NCBI GenBank assembly: GCA_018524725.1 | Contig: JAEUWP010000581.1 | Location: forward strand, 52,657 to 116,656 | Origin: Podaxis mareebaensis | Taxonomy: Eukaryota; Basidiomycota; Agaricomycetes; Agaricales; Agaricaceae | Direction: 5' to 3' | DNA length: 64,000 nt | Shown: positions 52,573 to 62,880 of the stretch, piece after piece | How the letters are laid out: every line of letters starts with the position of its first letter | Numbering within the stretch: the stretch's first letter is position 1 | Program-made: the position numbers and the translations under genes | Notes under the pieces: generated by a model | Told to the model about the DNA's origin: nothing | The model's input: the letters and a program-made list of their open reading frames with translations, nothing else | Databases searched by the model: none

Positions 52573-55187
52573 TATGCAAATGCAGCCTGCTCCGCCTGAC
52601 TAGACCCGCTGAAGCCGTAATTTTCGCCCTTGGTGAAAGCACGCGTACATTGCGCCATGGTGACCGAACTGTGAAAAGCCGCGTCAGTATCCTGCCTCTG
52701 AAGAATACAGGTAACAGGGGCACTCACGCTCTTGAAATAGGATCAGTCTGGTAGAAGTTTGTAATTGGCTTCTTAAACGCAGCTCCTCCAATCTTAGCAC
52801 CCGCCGTCCGCTCCCGGATTGCCTTGATGCCCGCCAGTGCAATCTCGGATGATGTCTTCTCGGTAACGTCATACCTCACAAGTGATGGCGAAATTTCCCA
52901 CATCCTATCCCTCAGCTCCAACGCATCGCTATACGCCAGCGGGGTACCAATCACCTCCGAAAGAGCACGAATGATCTTCCAGTCCTCACGGGCGGCACCA
53001 GGAGGGCTGACGGCTGCGCGACCTAGTTGGGCACGACCTTCAGTGTTCACCCATGTCGTTCCCTTCTCGGTGTATGCAGAGCCTGGTAAGCAGACATCTG
53101 CGAGTTGCGCGCCAAGGTCACCATGATGTCCTTGGTAAACAACGAAGGCGTCAGTGGGGATTGACTTGGGATCAACCTCGTCAGCATTAAGGAGGTAAAC
53201 AAACTTGGGTTTTGTTCCCGATGCGGCACGCGAAGGGGTGAAGCCAATATCGTAAGCAGCGGCACGGGAGGCCACTCGTTGCAGAACGCTGAAACCATTC
53301 CACTCAGGAGTGACGAGGCGAGCCTTCTCCTTCTCCACGAGCTTGGCAAGGGCGCCATAGACGCCAGCGGCGTCAGGATGTTCCGAAAGGGCGCTACCGA
53401 CGATGACCAAGGGCTTCTTCGCCGACTTCCATTTCTGGGCGAAGACGCTATCAGCAACCTTGCCAGAGACGAAAGCTTCTAGTGCATTAGCATCGGCGCC
53501 GAGATATTCGTAACCATAAGTGGTGTCAGCGCGCTCCCCAATCAAGCCGACTTCAAGAGGTGTATGGAGCCAGCTCTTGCGAATGCGAGAGTTGAGGACG
53601 GCGGCTTCGTGTCTGGGGTTGGTACCCACAAGGAGAATGGCATCAGCTTCCTCAACACCAGAGATGGTGGCATTGAAGAGGTAGTTAGAGCGGACGTCGA
53701 CGCCGTGCACAGGTGGTAGATGACCATTGGGCTGATCAAGGGTGAGGTTGTCTGAGTTTAGGCGGTTGACGAGATCCTTAAGAGCAACCAGTGACTCGGT
53801 ATCGGCGAGGTGGCCAGCAACGGCCTGGATCTCATTGCCCGTTGCACCAGAAGTTGCGAGACCTCCGGCAATGGCGCTCAACGCCTCCTCCCAAGTAGCA
53901 ACAACGAATCGGTCACCCTGCTTGACCAAGGGTGTTGTTAGCCGTTGGAACTTGAGACCATCGTACGCGTAACGAGTCTTGTCGCTAATCCATTCCTCGT
54001 TAACATCGTCATTGGTCTTGGGCTGTATCCGCATGACTTGGACACCGCGCGAGTCTACACGAATGTTGGAGCCAACGGCGTCCATAACATCAATACTCTC
54101 GGTGCTCTTTAGCTCCCAAGGACGTGCATGGTAGGCGTAAGGCTTGCTCGTGAGGGCACCAACAGGGCAAAGGTCGACAATATTTCCGGAGAGTTCAGAA
54201 TCCATGGTCTTCTCGACATAGGTACCGATCTGCATGTCATTGCCACGGCCGGTTGTACCGAGCTCCTCAACACCAGCGACTTCATTGGCGAAACGGACAC
54301 AACGTGTACACTGAATGCACCGGTTCATGGAGGTCTTGACAAGAGGACCGAGATCCTTGTTTTCGACGGCACGCTTGCCGGTGATTTCATGAAAACGAGT
54401 GCGATCAGAGCCGTAGCGCATGGACTGGTCCTGAAGATCGCACTCTCCACCTTGGTCACAAATAGGGCAGTCTAGAGGATGGTTGGCAAGGAGAAACTCC
54501 ATGACACCCTCTCTAAATTCTGGTCAGGGTTTTGGCAACAAAGACCGAAAACGGACGTGCTCACCGTGCTTCGTGCACGAGAGGAGTGTTTGTAAAAACC
54601 TTCGCGCCGGGCATTGCGGGCATAGCACTATGAACATCATTGGTTGGGGGAGCTGTAAGTGAGTAAAAAGGCCACGCACCATGATGCCACGGGTTTCGGC
54701 GACCTCTCGACTTCGACCAAACACATACGACAATTTCCAGCAATTGCTAGCCTGATTTCAACATCAGCCGGAGACGAGTTGGGTAGGGGAGGAGGGCGGA
54801 CCTGTCGTGGTAACAGAATCTTTACGCGAGCTCAGTTAGCTCGTTCGTAGAAGGGGGTGGCGAATAACGTACCTTGGTATTGTCGCACCTGCGGCTTCAC
54901 ATGCCTGAATCAGAGCAGAACCTTGAAAAAAATGATATCAGAATGCGCACACTATGTAAGTGTAAGTTCTGACGCACCCTGGGGAACGGTCACCTCTTTT
55001 CCATCAACGGTCAAAGTAATGTCCGCATTTCGTGCTGAAGACGACGCGAGAGAGCGACGACCTATCGAACCCGGTCAAAGACACGGTAGGAGGTACGGGT
55101 GCGGGTACGACACGTACCGGTGTTTGCGACCTTCCCGAGAATTCCCGTTGAGGAGGGTCGAGATACGGAAGAGACGATGCGCAGCAT
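52573..55187 (-). CDS. NADH:ubiquinone oxidoreductase 75/78-kDa subunit (NDUFS1/NUO-78)
   Basis: Iron-sulfur subunit of the peripheral arm of mitochondrial complex I, carrying clusters that pass electrons from the FMN side to quinone. Start ATG 55187 gives a basic mitochondrial presequence ([15 protein letters not shown]...). Five small exons then encode the ferredoxin-like domain: [41 protein letters not shown]. The large exon (about 54525-52726) has [30 protein letters not shown] and [17 protein letters not shown], then the molybdopterin-oxidoreductase-like fold. The last exon, to TAG 52573-52575, encodes the tail [20 protein letters not shown]. All cluster cysteine motifs are intact. Its promoter is squeezed into about 200 bp before the LRR gene to the right, and part of it is duplicated at about 58240. 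Confidence 0.95.
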
Positions 55188-55394
55188 CTGCGCCTTTGCT
55201 GTTATGATATGGGATGGTGGTGGTAGAAGGCAAAGGCTGCAGAGCAGCGACGATGATGCTGGCGAATTTCGGGACCTACACTGTCGGTCACGCCCGCCCC
55301 TTGTCACCGTCCAACCACTGCTTCCCAATTTCACATTCCCACGTTTTCGGGCGGAGTCTTAAATTCCCTGATTATATACAAAACTCAAATTATT
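55188..55394 (-). promoter_or_regulatory. Compact promoter of the complex I subunit gene
   Basis: 207 bp between the NDUFS1 start and the stop of the LRR gene. From about 55245 rightwards the sequence is the left end of the 55-58 kb duplicated unit. A block beginning GATGATGCTGGCGAATTTCG at 55252 recurs almost exactly at 58242. Confidence 0.5.
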
Positions 55395-56908
55395 CTACTG
55401 ACCAGCACGTCGTCGTTCATCCATAGATATCTTCTGACCAAATTCCATCAATTGCCATACCTTTCCCCACCCACTCGAACTCCCCTTCATGCTCAATATT
55501 TTCATGGCGGGGAACAAACGGTGGAGATATCGTGCCACATCAAACCAATCTGAAGTCCACCCAGGCTTTGTCAGGTCGGTGTCATAAACACACAACTCTT
55601 CAAGTCCGTGTCGCAATGGCTCAAAATTGCAAGGGGGAACAGAATTTGGGTCGACGACGACTGATACGTATTCGAGTTTTGGCAGCGATACTGCAAGGCC
55701 ATGAAGGTCGGATAACGTCATGGTAGCTCCTGGATCTGCAACAAAGATCGAGCTAGCTTGTTTAGGAGCCAAAGAAATCAACTTGATATCCAAGTGATTG
55801 TCTAGCAGGGGCTCGAAGACACTGACACAATTAAACGGCCTGTCCTCCTGCGAGGACCGCAAAGCAGCCAGAGCCATGCGTGTCGTGGGCCATCTTTTCG
55901 TCATAATAGCCCAGATTCCCCTCGAGTAGTTCCCTGATGCTACAGTTTGGGTTCGGCATGCACCAAGGATGCAGTCCAGTTTTTTTGCGTCTATTCCCTG
56001 GATAACTTCGAGGAAGGCGCGTAGCGGCGCAGATAACACCATTCGCTTGACCATGTTCAGGACAACTCCCGACGGAGGCGAGTCCTTCGTGCTACTGGCT
56101 TTTATCTTCCACCTTCGCCGATGTATCGAAAGCCAAAGTTCCTCGAGACAAGGAGCTTCTGCTAAACCCTTCAGGTCGTCCATTCCACATAGATACACTG
56201 GGCTCCGCAATTCTAGTTTGCGGAGATGTCGGAATTGAAGGATATCCTCGAAAGCGCTCAAGCAGAAAAGCTTATGGGGATGATCGAGGATGACAACCTC
56301 AAGGCCAGAGGCCACATCAGCAAGATGTCGCAGAAAGATATCAAATGCATCTCCTTTCTCCAAGCTGTCATCCCATTTCGTCATAGTAACTTCTTTCAGT
56401 GATGGAGATAGGAGGAGTGGTGCATAATGGATGAGGGGACTGAGAGAGGATGCATGTAGGGAACGTAAATTTGGGAAAAATGCGAGACTCCCCACTTTCT
56501 GCTGCAACAGTATGAGTGTCGAGGCAGAGATCATGGTTACATCGCACTCCGTTTCTTTGTTCACTTCGAATACTTCTACGCTCGCAGCGCAAGCTCGGAA
56601 TCGGTCCCAAGTGGCAGACTTGAGTGGCCCGGTGAAAATCTATTTTAGATATCATTGGCATCAGTTCCAAGTGCATTGAGGGATCCACATACATATGACT
56701 CTTCGTATGTCTTCAATGCATCCTTGAACCCCTCCTTGAGCAATGGAGATAAGGCTGAGATCGTGCCCCACTTCTCTCCATCAATGCGATCATTATTTTC
56801 CTCGGCGCTCATTGCAACTTTAACTGACGGGGCCTGTTCAACAGTGGACACCGAGTTAACATCGGTGATATCGGGTGAAGCATTAGCTTGAATGGTTGTC
56901 TGGGACAT
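55395..56908 (-). CDS. LRR-type protein of F-box family lacking an F-box, copy 1
   Basis: 486-aa protein in two exons, 56908-56693 and 56639-55395, with a 53-nt phase-0 intron (GTATGT...AACTGAT...ATAG). Exon 1 begins MSQTTIQANASP and is acidic and Ser-rich, ending SALSPLLKEGFKDALKTYEE SY. Exon 2 begins IFTGPLKSATWDRFRACAAS, equivalent to the SEADWERFNWYARRV block that follows the F-box in the 9.9-kb gene. It continues as LRR-like repeats (LRKLELRSPVYL, LEELWLSIHRRRW). The expected F-box and its PALDVLWR-type helix are absent. It may therefore be an adaptor decoy or a non-SCF LRR protein, if expressed. Confidence 0.7.
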
Positions 56909-57840
56909 GGTACGGCGCAGGTGGAAAAGGGCAAGGTCCAGGTTAGATGTTCCTCAGTGAAAACAGGATCGAGCCAGGTTGGTTCTGACAGAGCTCCATC
57001 GTTTATAAAGTTTAGCCATGTTCGAGAAGCAGCACGGATTATCGAAGGAACCCCTTTGCACTTGGTCGAAATAAATCTTCTGTACGCATTGCCTAGAATC
57101 TTACTTCTGCGGAACTTAATCGCAATGAAGACGCAATCTATTTCAAGACCAGGTCTTCAACGACCTGAACACAGACAACAGCAGGTCGCATATCTGTATC
57201 ATGGCGACGGGTTATCGTCGTGCCGTATCTCCTTCAGGCGCTTATGGAACAGGCGGCATAGGGTAGAGACGGAGTCAAATAGGACCAGGGGGGTACTTGG
57301 GCGTTTCCAAGCAAAATTGAGGAGTTGGGAAACAAAGAAACAGTTTTTATTAGAGAAACCACTAGATTGTGCTATGGTGCCGGTTCTACAGGGTTCGACG
57401 GAAAAAGATAAAGAAAAAGGAGGAAAGAGGGAAAAAGTGAAGAAACGACTAGGCTCGAGGAGCATATCAAAGGTTCGGCCAGGTTCCATGGGGCTTGACC
57501 TGCCTATGGATCATCTTGGGAACATGGTCATCACTGTCCAAACCAGCTTTGAAACAACATCCCCGTACCTCCGACAACCAGTTAATTGCCACTTCATTTG
57601 GAATTACCATAGATCCATTTACAAGATAGGTTCTCTGCGTGAGCATCTTGGCCTCCGCTTACTATAACTTGGACGTTTGTCCAAATCCGTCCCTGGAGAC
57701 TTGACTAATTATCTCAGGCATTCCAAACCGAGAAAGTACGTCTAATTCCTAAGGCTTGAGGGGATTGTAAAGCTAGTGAACGAGACGGCGAGATCATAGA
57801 AGACGGGCGTCCCACTCCTTCATCATCGCACTAGTTTTTA
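56909..57840. other. 5' flank of LRR copy 1, with broken ORF relic
   Basis: Upstream region in unit 1. It corresponds to 59914-60600 and to 61005-61300 of unit 2. The minus-strand frame that is open for 204 codons in unit 2 (60428-59814) is broken here. A block of about 60 bp and one further base are missing, and a TAG follows near 57147. The plus-strand frame 56888-57667 is the antisense of the same region and is not supported as a gene. Confidence 0.5.
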
Positions 57841-58232
57841 CCACCAGCCCGTGCAGCCTGACACGCCTTTACGATGCGAAACATCGCATCCCATGCTTGA
57901 TGATTTCCTTCTGCAACGAGCACCTGCAAGCGAGGAAAGACCCTGTCAAGAAACTGAGCAGTGTCTATGTGAAAACGAAAGATCGTTTATATCAGCTTGC
58001 AACTTGAGAATATGGTATGTTTGGAGGTGCGGAAAGCCGTATCCGGGCCTTCAGTTTTCTTCAGGATGGATAAAATCTTTAAGGGATGATGAGGCAGGAC
58101 ATCGACGGAAATGTTATTGGGAGCGCGGATGTGGAATCGTTGGATGCCTTAGAGGTTGGATATACCTTCCAGACTGTGGTCGTTATCGGGCCCCATGGTA
58201 ATATTGATGGTTCGTAGCGACCTATTTTGATA
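57841..58232 (-). pseudogene. F-box/LRR pseudogene fragment in unit 1
   Basis: Corresponds to the 3' half of the pseudogene at 61302-62300. The C-terminal coding part (ARAG..., VFPRL-type, AEGNHQAWDAMF-type residues on the minus strand) is still recognisable, but about 160 bp are deleted and the frame is broken. Homology ends abruptly at about 58232 in a GGGCCGCACC sequence, and the next bases are the start of unit 2. Confidence 0.65.
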
Positions 58233-58236
58233 CACG

Positions 58237-58393
58237 GGCCGCACCACGATGATGCTGGCGAATTTCGGGACCTACACTGTCGGTCACGCCCGCCCCTTGT
58301 CACCGTCCAACCACTCACTGCTTCTCAATTTCACATTCCCACGTTTTCGGGCGGAGCCTCAAATACCCAACTATATACAAAACTCAGATTATT
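58237..58393 (-). other. Orphan copy of complex I promoter-proximal sequence
   Basis: 58242-58393 repeats 55252-55394 with few changes, including a TGTCGGTCACGCCCGCC block and CACGTTTTCGGGCGGAG. In unit 1 this sequence lies between NDUFS1 and the LRR gene. Here it is followed on the left by a pseudogene fragment instead of NDUFS1. Confidence 0.6.
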
Positions 58394-59913
58394 CTACTGA
58401 CCAACACGTCGTCTTTCGTCCATAGATATCTGCTGACTAAATTTCATCAACTGCCACACCTTCCCCCACCCACTGGAATTTCCTTTCACCTTCAATAATC
58501 TCATGCTAGGGAACAAACAGTGGAGGTATCGAGCCACATCAAACCAACCTGGAGTCCACTCGGGCTTTGTCAGGTTGGTGTCACAGACACGCAATTCTTC
58601 AAGTTCGTGTCGCAATGGCTTGAAATCGCAAGGAGGAACAGAATTTGTATCGATGGCTGCCGATACGGATTTTAGTTTTGGCAGCGATACCGCGAGGTCA
58701 CGAAGGTCGGATAACGTTATGGCAGCTCCTGAATCTGCGACGAAGATTGAACTGGCTTGATGAGGAGTCAATGAAATCGACTTGATATCCAAGTGACCGT
58801 CTAACAGGCATTTGAATGCACTGATGGGACCGAACATACAACTGAGTAGCCTGTCCTGCAAGGGTTGGAAAACCAGGGCCATGCGTGTCGCGGGCCATTT
58901 TTTTGTCATCATGGCCCAGAGCGTGCTCCGCCATTTCTCCTCTAGTACAATTGAGCTCTGGCATTCAACAAGGATGCACTCCAGATTTTTTGCGTCTATC
59001 GCCTCGGTAACTTCGAGGAAGGCGCATAGCGGCGCAGATAACACCATTCGCTTGACCATGTTCAGGACAACTCCCGACGGAGGCGAGTCCTTCGTGCTAC
59101 TGGCTTTCATCTTCCATCCCCACAGAGCTATCGCAAGCCAGAGCTCCTCGAGATAAGGAGCTTCTGCTAAACCCTTCAGGTCGTCGATTCCAGATAGAGA
59201 CACCGAGCTTTGCAACTTTAGTTTACGGAGATGTCGGAACTGAAGGATATCCCTGAAAGCTCTCGAGCTGAAAAGCCTATCGGGATGACAGAGGGTGACA
59301 ACCTCAAGGCCAGAGGCCACATCAGCAAGATGTCGCAGAAAGATATTAAATGCATCTCCTTTCTCCAAGCTATCATCCCATTTCGTCATAGTAACTTCTT
59401 TCAATGATGGAGATAGGAGGAGTGGTGCATAATGGATGAGGGGACTGAGAGAAGATGCACGTAGGGAACGTAAATTTGGGAAAAATGCGAGACTTCCCAC
59501 TTTCTGCTGCAACAGTATGAGTGTCGAGGCTGAGATCATGGTTACATCGCACTCCGTTTCTTTGTTCACTTCGAATACTTCTACGCTCGCAGCGCAAGCT
59601 CGGAATCGGTCCCAAGTGGCAGACTTGAGTGGCCCGGTGAAAATCTATTTTAGATATCATTGGCATCGGTTCCAAGCACATTGAGGGATCCACATACATA
59701 TGACTCTTCGTATGTCTTCAATGCATCCTTGAACCCCTCCTTGAGCAATGGAGATAAGGCTGAGATCGTGCCCCAGTTCTCTCCGTCAATGCGATCATTG
59801 TTTTCCTTGGCGTTCACCACCGCCTTAACTGATGGGGCTGATTCAACATTGGACACAGAGTTAACATATGTGGTATCAGAAGAAGCGTTGGTTTGAGTGG
59901 TTGCCTGGGACAT
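58394..59913 (-). CDS. LRR-type protein of F-box family lacking an F-box, copy 2
   Basis: 488-aa near-duplicate of copy 1, exons 59913-59698 and 59644-58394, with the same 53-nt intron. Exon 1 (MSQATTQTNASSD...) and the first half of exon 2 are almost identical to copy 1. The middle of exon 2 differs more (LRKLKLQSSVSLSGIDDL versus LRKLELRSPVYLCGMDDL; ILVECQSSIVLEEKWRSTLW versus ILGACRTQTVASGNYSRGIW), mostly as in-frame substitutions. Both copies keep full frames, which suggests recent duplication or selection to stay coding. No F-box is visible here either. Confidence 0.7.
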
Positions 59914-60626
59914 GGTGTGACTGAGGTGGAAAAGAGCAAGATACAGGTTGGACGTCCCTCAGTGAAAACAGGATTGAGCCAGGTTGGTTCTGACCGAGCC
60001 CCATCGTTTATAACGTTTGGCCACATTCGAGAAGCGTCACTGCTTATCAAAGGAATCACTTCGGGTCTGGTCGAGATAAATCTTCTGTGTCCATTCCCTA
60101 GAATCTTACTTCTACAGACCTTGACGGCTATGAAGAGACAATCTATCTCAGGACCAAGTTCTTCAACGACATAATAATAACTAGGATGTTCATGATACGG
60201 GGAAGCAGTAACGATCGAGATGGCATCCTCAGTACAGACAATGGCAGGTTGCATGTCTGTATCACGGTGGTAGATTATCATCGTGCCGCGTGTCTCCTTC
60301 AGGCGCTTATGAAACAGGCGATATATGGTGGAGACCGAGTCAAAAGAGACTAGGAGGGCACTTGAGCGTTTCCAGGCAAAATTGAGGGGCCGGGAAACAA
60401 AGAAACATGTTTTTCTTAGAGAGGCCACTAGATTGTACTACACTGCCGGTTCGACGGGGTTCGACGGGAAAAAAAAAAGGGGGAAATTTCGAGAAGCCAC
60501 GACAGAGGACGAGGGAAAAAAGCGAAGAAACGACTAGGCCCGAGGAGCACATCAACGGTTCGGCCAGGTCCCATCGGACGTGACCTGGCTAATGATAGAT
60601 CATCTTGGAAACATGGTCATCACTGC
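59914..60626. other. 5' flank of LRR copy 2 with 204-codon frame
   Basis: A minus-strand frame from 60428 to 59814 (YYYVVEELGPEIDCLFIAVK, RFISTRPEVIPLISSDASRM) is open in this unit and overlaps the start of exon 1 in another frame. Its composition looks protein-like, but the unit 1 counterpart is broken. Its start is uncertain and no family was recognised, so it is not called as a gene. Confidence 0.35.
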
Positions 60627-61004
60627 TGTGTTGAAGATGGACGAGCTTGGAGGGGCAGAGAGGTTGGTGATAACGGTGCAATAAGTTTAATTAGATAGAG
60701 AGGGCTGAGATAATAAGGACTTAGAATGCGTTCACGCAAGGAGTGTGTCTGATGGTAAGGAATGTATGATTTTTCGAGACGAAACGAGCGAGTATTTCTA
60801 TGAAAGCGGACAATGAATGACTCAAACAATAGTTACTACGCCTGGAGGGCTAGTATACGGCGGTTGCGAAGATCTTGGCGCTACCAAAACACGAGAGTGC
60901 TAATAGACACTAAGTAAATAATAGGGTATTTGGACAACAGTCGGTTCCCACTAGATGCACGCTAGTCGACTGTGTCCACGCGTGGCCTCGACATCCCCCC
61001 CCAT
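60627..61004 (-). mobile_element. LTR-like insertion (solo LTR or 3' LTR remnant), unit 2 only
   Basis: 378 bp are absent from the otherwise colinear unit 1. ACTGC occurs at both edges (60622-60626 and 61005-61009), consistent with a 5-bp target duplication; the empty site in unit 1 reads ACTGTCC near 57533. On the minus strand the insert starts with a G8 run (purine tract-like) followed by TGTCGAGG. It ends CATCTTCAACACA, giving near-inverted TGTCGA/TCAACA termini typical of retroviral-type LTRs. There is no coding potential beyond a short frame. It is most simply a solo LTR; whether the G-run belongs to the LTR or is leftover polypurine tract cannot be decided here. Confidence 0.65.
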
Positions 61005-61301
61005 ACTGCCCAAACCGAATTTGGGACAACATCCCCCGTACCTCCGACAGTCAATCAATTGCCATTTCATTCGGACTTAGCATAAACCCATTTGCAAGAT
61101 ACGTTCTCCGCGTGAGCATTTTGACCTCCGCTTACTGTAACTTGAAAATTTGTCCAAATCTGTCCCGGAGATTTCCGTTAACCATCCCCAGGCATTCCAG
61201 ACCGAGAAAGCATGTCTGATTCCTGAAGCTCGATTAAATTACAAAACTAGTTGATGAGACGGTGAGATCGTAGAATACGGGCTTCCCACCCCTTCATTGC
61301 A
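61005..61301. other. Unit 2 sequence right of the LTR
   Basis: Colinear with 57536-57840 of unit 1 (a CATCCCC(G/C)GTACCTCCGACA block, then CTCCGCTTACT(A/G)TAAC). No gene was recognised. It is probably the 3' flank of the F-box/LRR pseudogene. Confidence 0.5.
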
Positions 61302-62300
61302 CTAGCTTTTACTACCAGCTCGTGCAGCCTGACACACCTTCGCGATCCGAAATATCGCATCCCATACTTGATGATTCTCTTCTGCAACGAGCGCCTGCAA
61401 GTGAGGAAAAACTCTATCCAGGAACTGCGCAATGTCTATGAAAGAAGAAAGATCACTTATATCGACTTCCGACTTCTCAAACATAGCGTGTTTGGAGGTA
61501 TGGAAAGTTGTATATGGGTCTTCAGTTTTCTTTAGGACGGCCAAAATCTTCAAGGGATGATGAGGCGGGACGTCGACGGAAATGTTATTGGGAGGCCAGC
61601 CATTGATTGGGAGTGCGACGTCTTCCAACAAAGGAGCAGAACGTGCAAGAACGGCGAGTTCGGTTAACATGACGTTGAGCGTCGAACAGAAATGCAATGA
61701 AGTGAGGTTGGAAATTTTATTGAAGTAGTTCAAATGGGTGGCACGGATAGAGAGGTTATAGCTCCCGTGAATGTGGAACCGTTGAATGGCTTGAAGGTTG
61801 TATATATCTTCCAGACTGTAGTCGATATGGTGCCCCATGATAATACTGATGGTTTGTAGCAACCCCTTCCGGTACACGGGCCGCAGGCAGCTTCGAGCGG
61901 CAGGTCGAGGGTTGCCATGGAGCTCCACGTGTTGCATTGGTTATACGCGGAATGTGGAGGTGGTGTGTCTGTGACTATCAGTGTCAGGCTGACCAGTGGT
62001 GAGGGAGATGAGATGGCCAAGAAGTCGGCGATAAGTTTAAACGGCGCAGTGAGATTTAACTCCTGGAGCGACCCGAAATGGAAGGATGGTCGACCTTCAA
62101 AGCCATTACTTCCGTAATAATTGCCTTGGCAGTCCAGCGACAGACTTTCTAATGCTCCCAGGTACTGTAAGGGACGGAGAGGATCGAATGTATTTGAAAT
62201 TGTCCAGCATTTCCAGGAGAGAAATCAGGGATGAAACCTCATGGGCATGGGTTGGTTCAACCATATCGAAGCGGCGAGGAAGGGCGAGCACAACAATCAG
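61302..62300 (-). pseudogene. F-box/LRR pseudogene with two frameshifts
   Basis: Reading right to left on the minus strand: EVSSLISLLEMLDNFKYIRS, then after a one-base insertion (CTTACAGTACCTG near 62160) YLGALESLSLDCQGNYYGSN and FHFGSLQELNLTAPFKLIAD. Near 61870-61940 the frame shifts again, to GLLQTISIIMGHHIDYSLED, LNYFNKISNLTSLHFCSTLN and LDRVFPHLQALVAEENHQVW, ending at 61302. The repeat pattern and the C-terminal FPHL/VWDAIFRIAKVC block are like the gene at 62881. The N-terminal F-box exon was not found. A partial, further decayed copy lies at 57841-58232. Confidence 0.7.
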
Positions 62301-62880
62301 GACACACGTTCTTGGCTTTTAACCTGCTGTTTTGTGTGAAGGGTGACCAGCTATCGCACATGTACAATATTTCACTCGCTGCGGACGGTCAGGTGAACGT
62401 ATCCACTAAAAATGCTGAATCAAGTTCCCCAATTCTCGCTCCTGCTGCGAACATGCAATGGAGGTGAGGCGAGGATGAAAAGAAGCGTCTAGGCATTGCT
62501 TGGGCCGTTATAACATCTGATCCACCATGCGGGTAATTATTGCCTCCAGCTCAACGAGGACATCTTATAATACCTGAAACTAAAATCGTAGCTGGCTGAG
62601 AATGACATCTGGAAGTAGAAGTGGTCATCGTGAGTGGACGCTAAGAGATGCCTCGAAGCAATTCAAAGCGTTGGCGTCGAGTGTTTCGCACCCAAAGCTT
62701 CGCGCCAACAGCCCCACACGTGTAGCACCTCCTGTAGTACCACTCCTACACTGTGATCAACTCAGTAAGGGTAGGGAGCATTCTTACGCAACAGACATTC
62801 ACATCTTAACCTAATCCGCGCATGAGCAAAGCCCGAACAAATTACAGAGCTAGTGTCGACAAACAAACAAATTAGACAAA
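62301..62880. other. Intergenic region
   Basis: About 580 bp between the pseudogene and the stop of the last F-box/LRR gene. No F-box exon for the pseudogene and no RNA or repeat were recognised. Confidence 0.4.

Larger units (their letters stand above)
55245..58236. repeat. Tandem duplication unit 1
   Basis: Direct copy of about 58237-61890. It includes an LRR gene, its upstream region, and a piece of an F-box/LRR pseudogene. Relative to unit 2 it lacks the LTR-like insertion and a block of about 60 bp near 57160. It also lacks about 160 bp inside the pseudogene fragment near 58115. Over the LRR gene the copies are very similar, and long runs (for example 56330-56750 against 59335-59755) are almost identical. 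Confidence 0.8.
58237..61890. repeat. Tandem duplication unit 2
   Basis: Direct copy of 55245-58236. It carries a 378-bp LTR-like insertion at 60627-61004 that unit 1 lacks, plus small blocks that unit 1 has lost. At the right end it runs on without a break into the rest of the F-box/LRR pseudogene, so unit 2 is probably nearer the ancestral arrangement. Confidence 0.78.

Noticed and set aside
54128..54475. Plus-strand frame inside the complex I subunit gene
   Set aside because: Exact antisense shadow of a well-conserved exon.
56888..57667. 260-codon plus-strand frame, candidate novel gene
   Set aside because: It is antisense to the upstream region of LRR copy 1, its duplicate in unit 2 is not open on this strand, and its composition is low-complexity Lys/Arg with no domain.
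59814..60428. 204-codon minus-strand frame upstream of LRR copy 2
   Set aside because: Protein-like in places, but the homologous frame in unit 1 is broken, it overlaps a supported exon in another frame, and no family was recognised. Kept only as a note in the flank.
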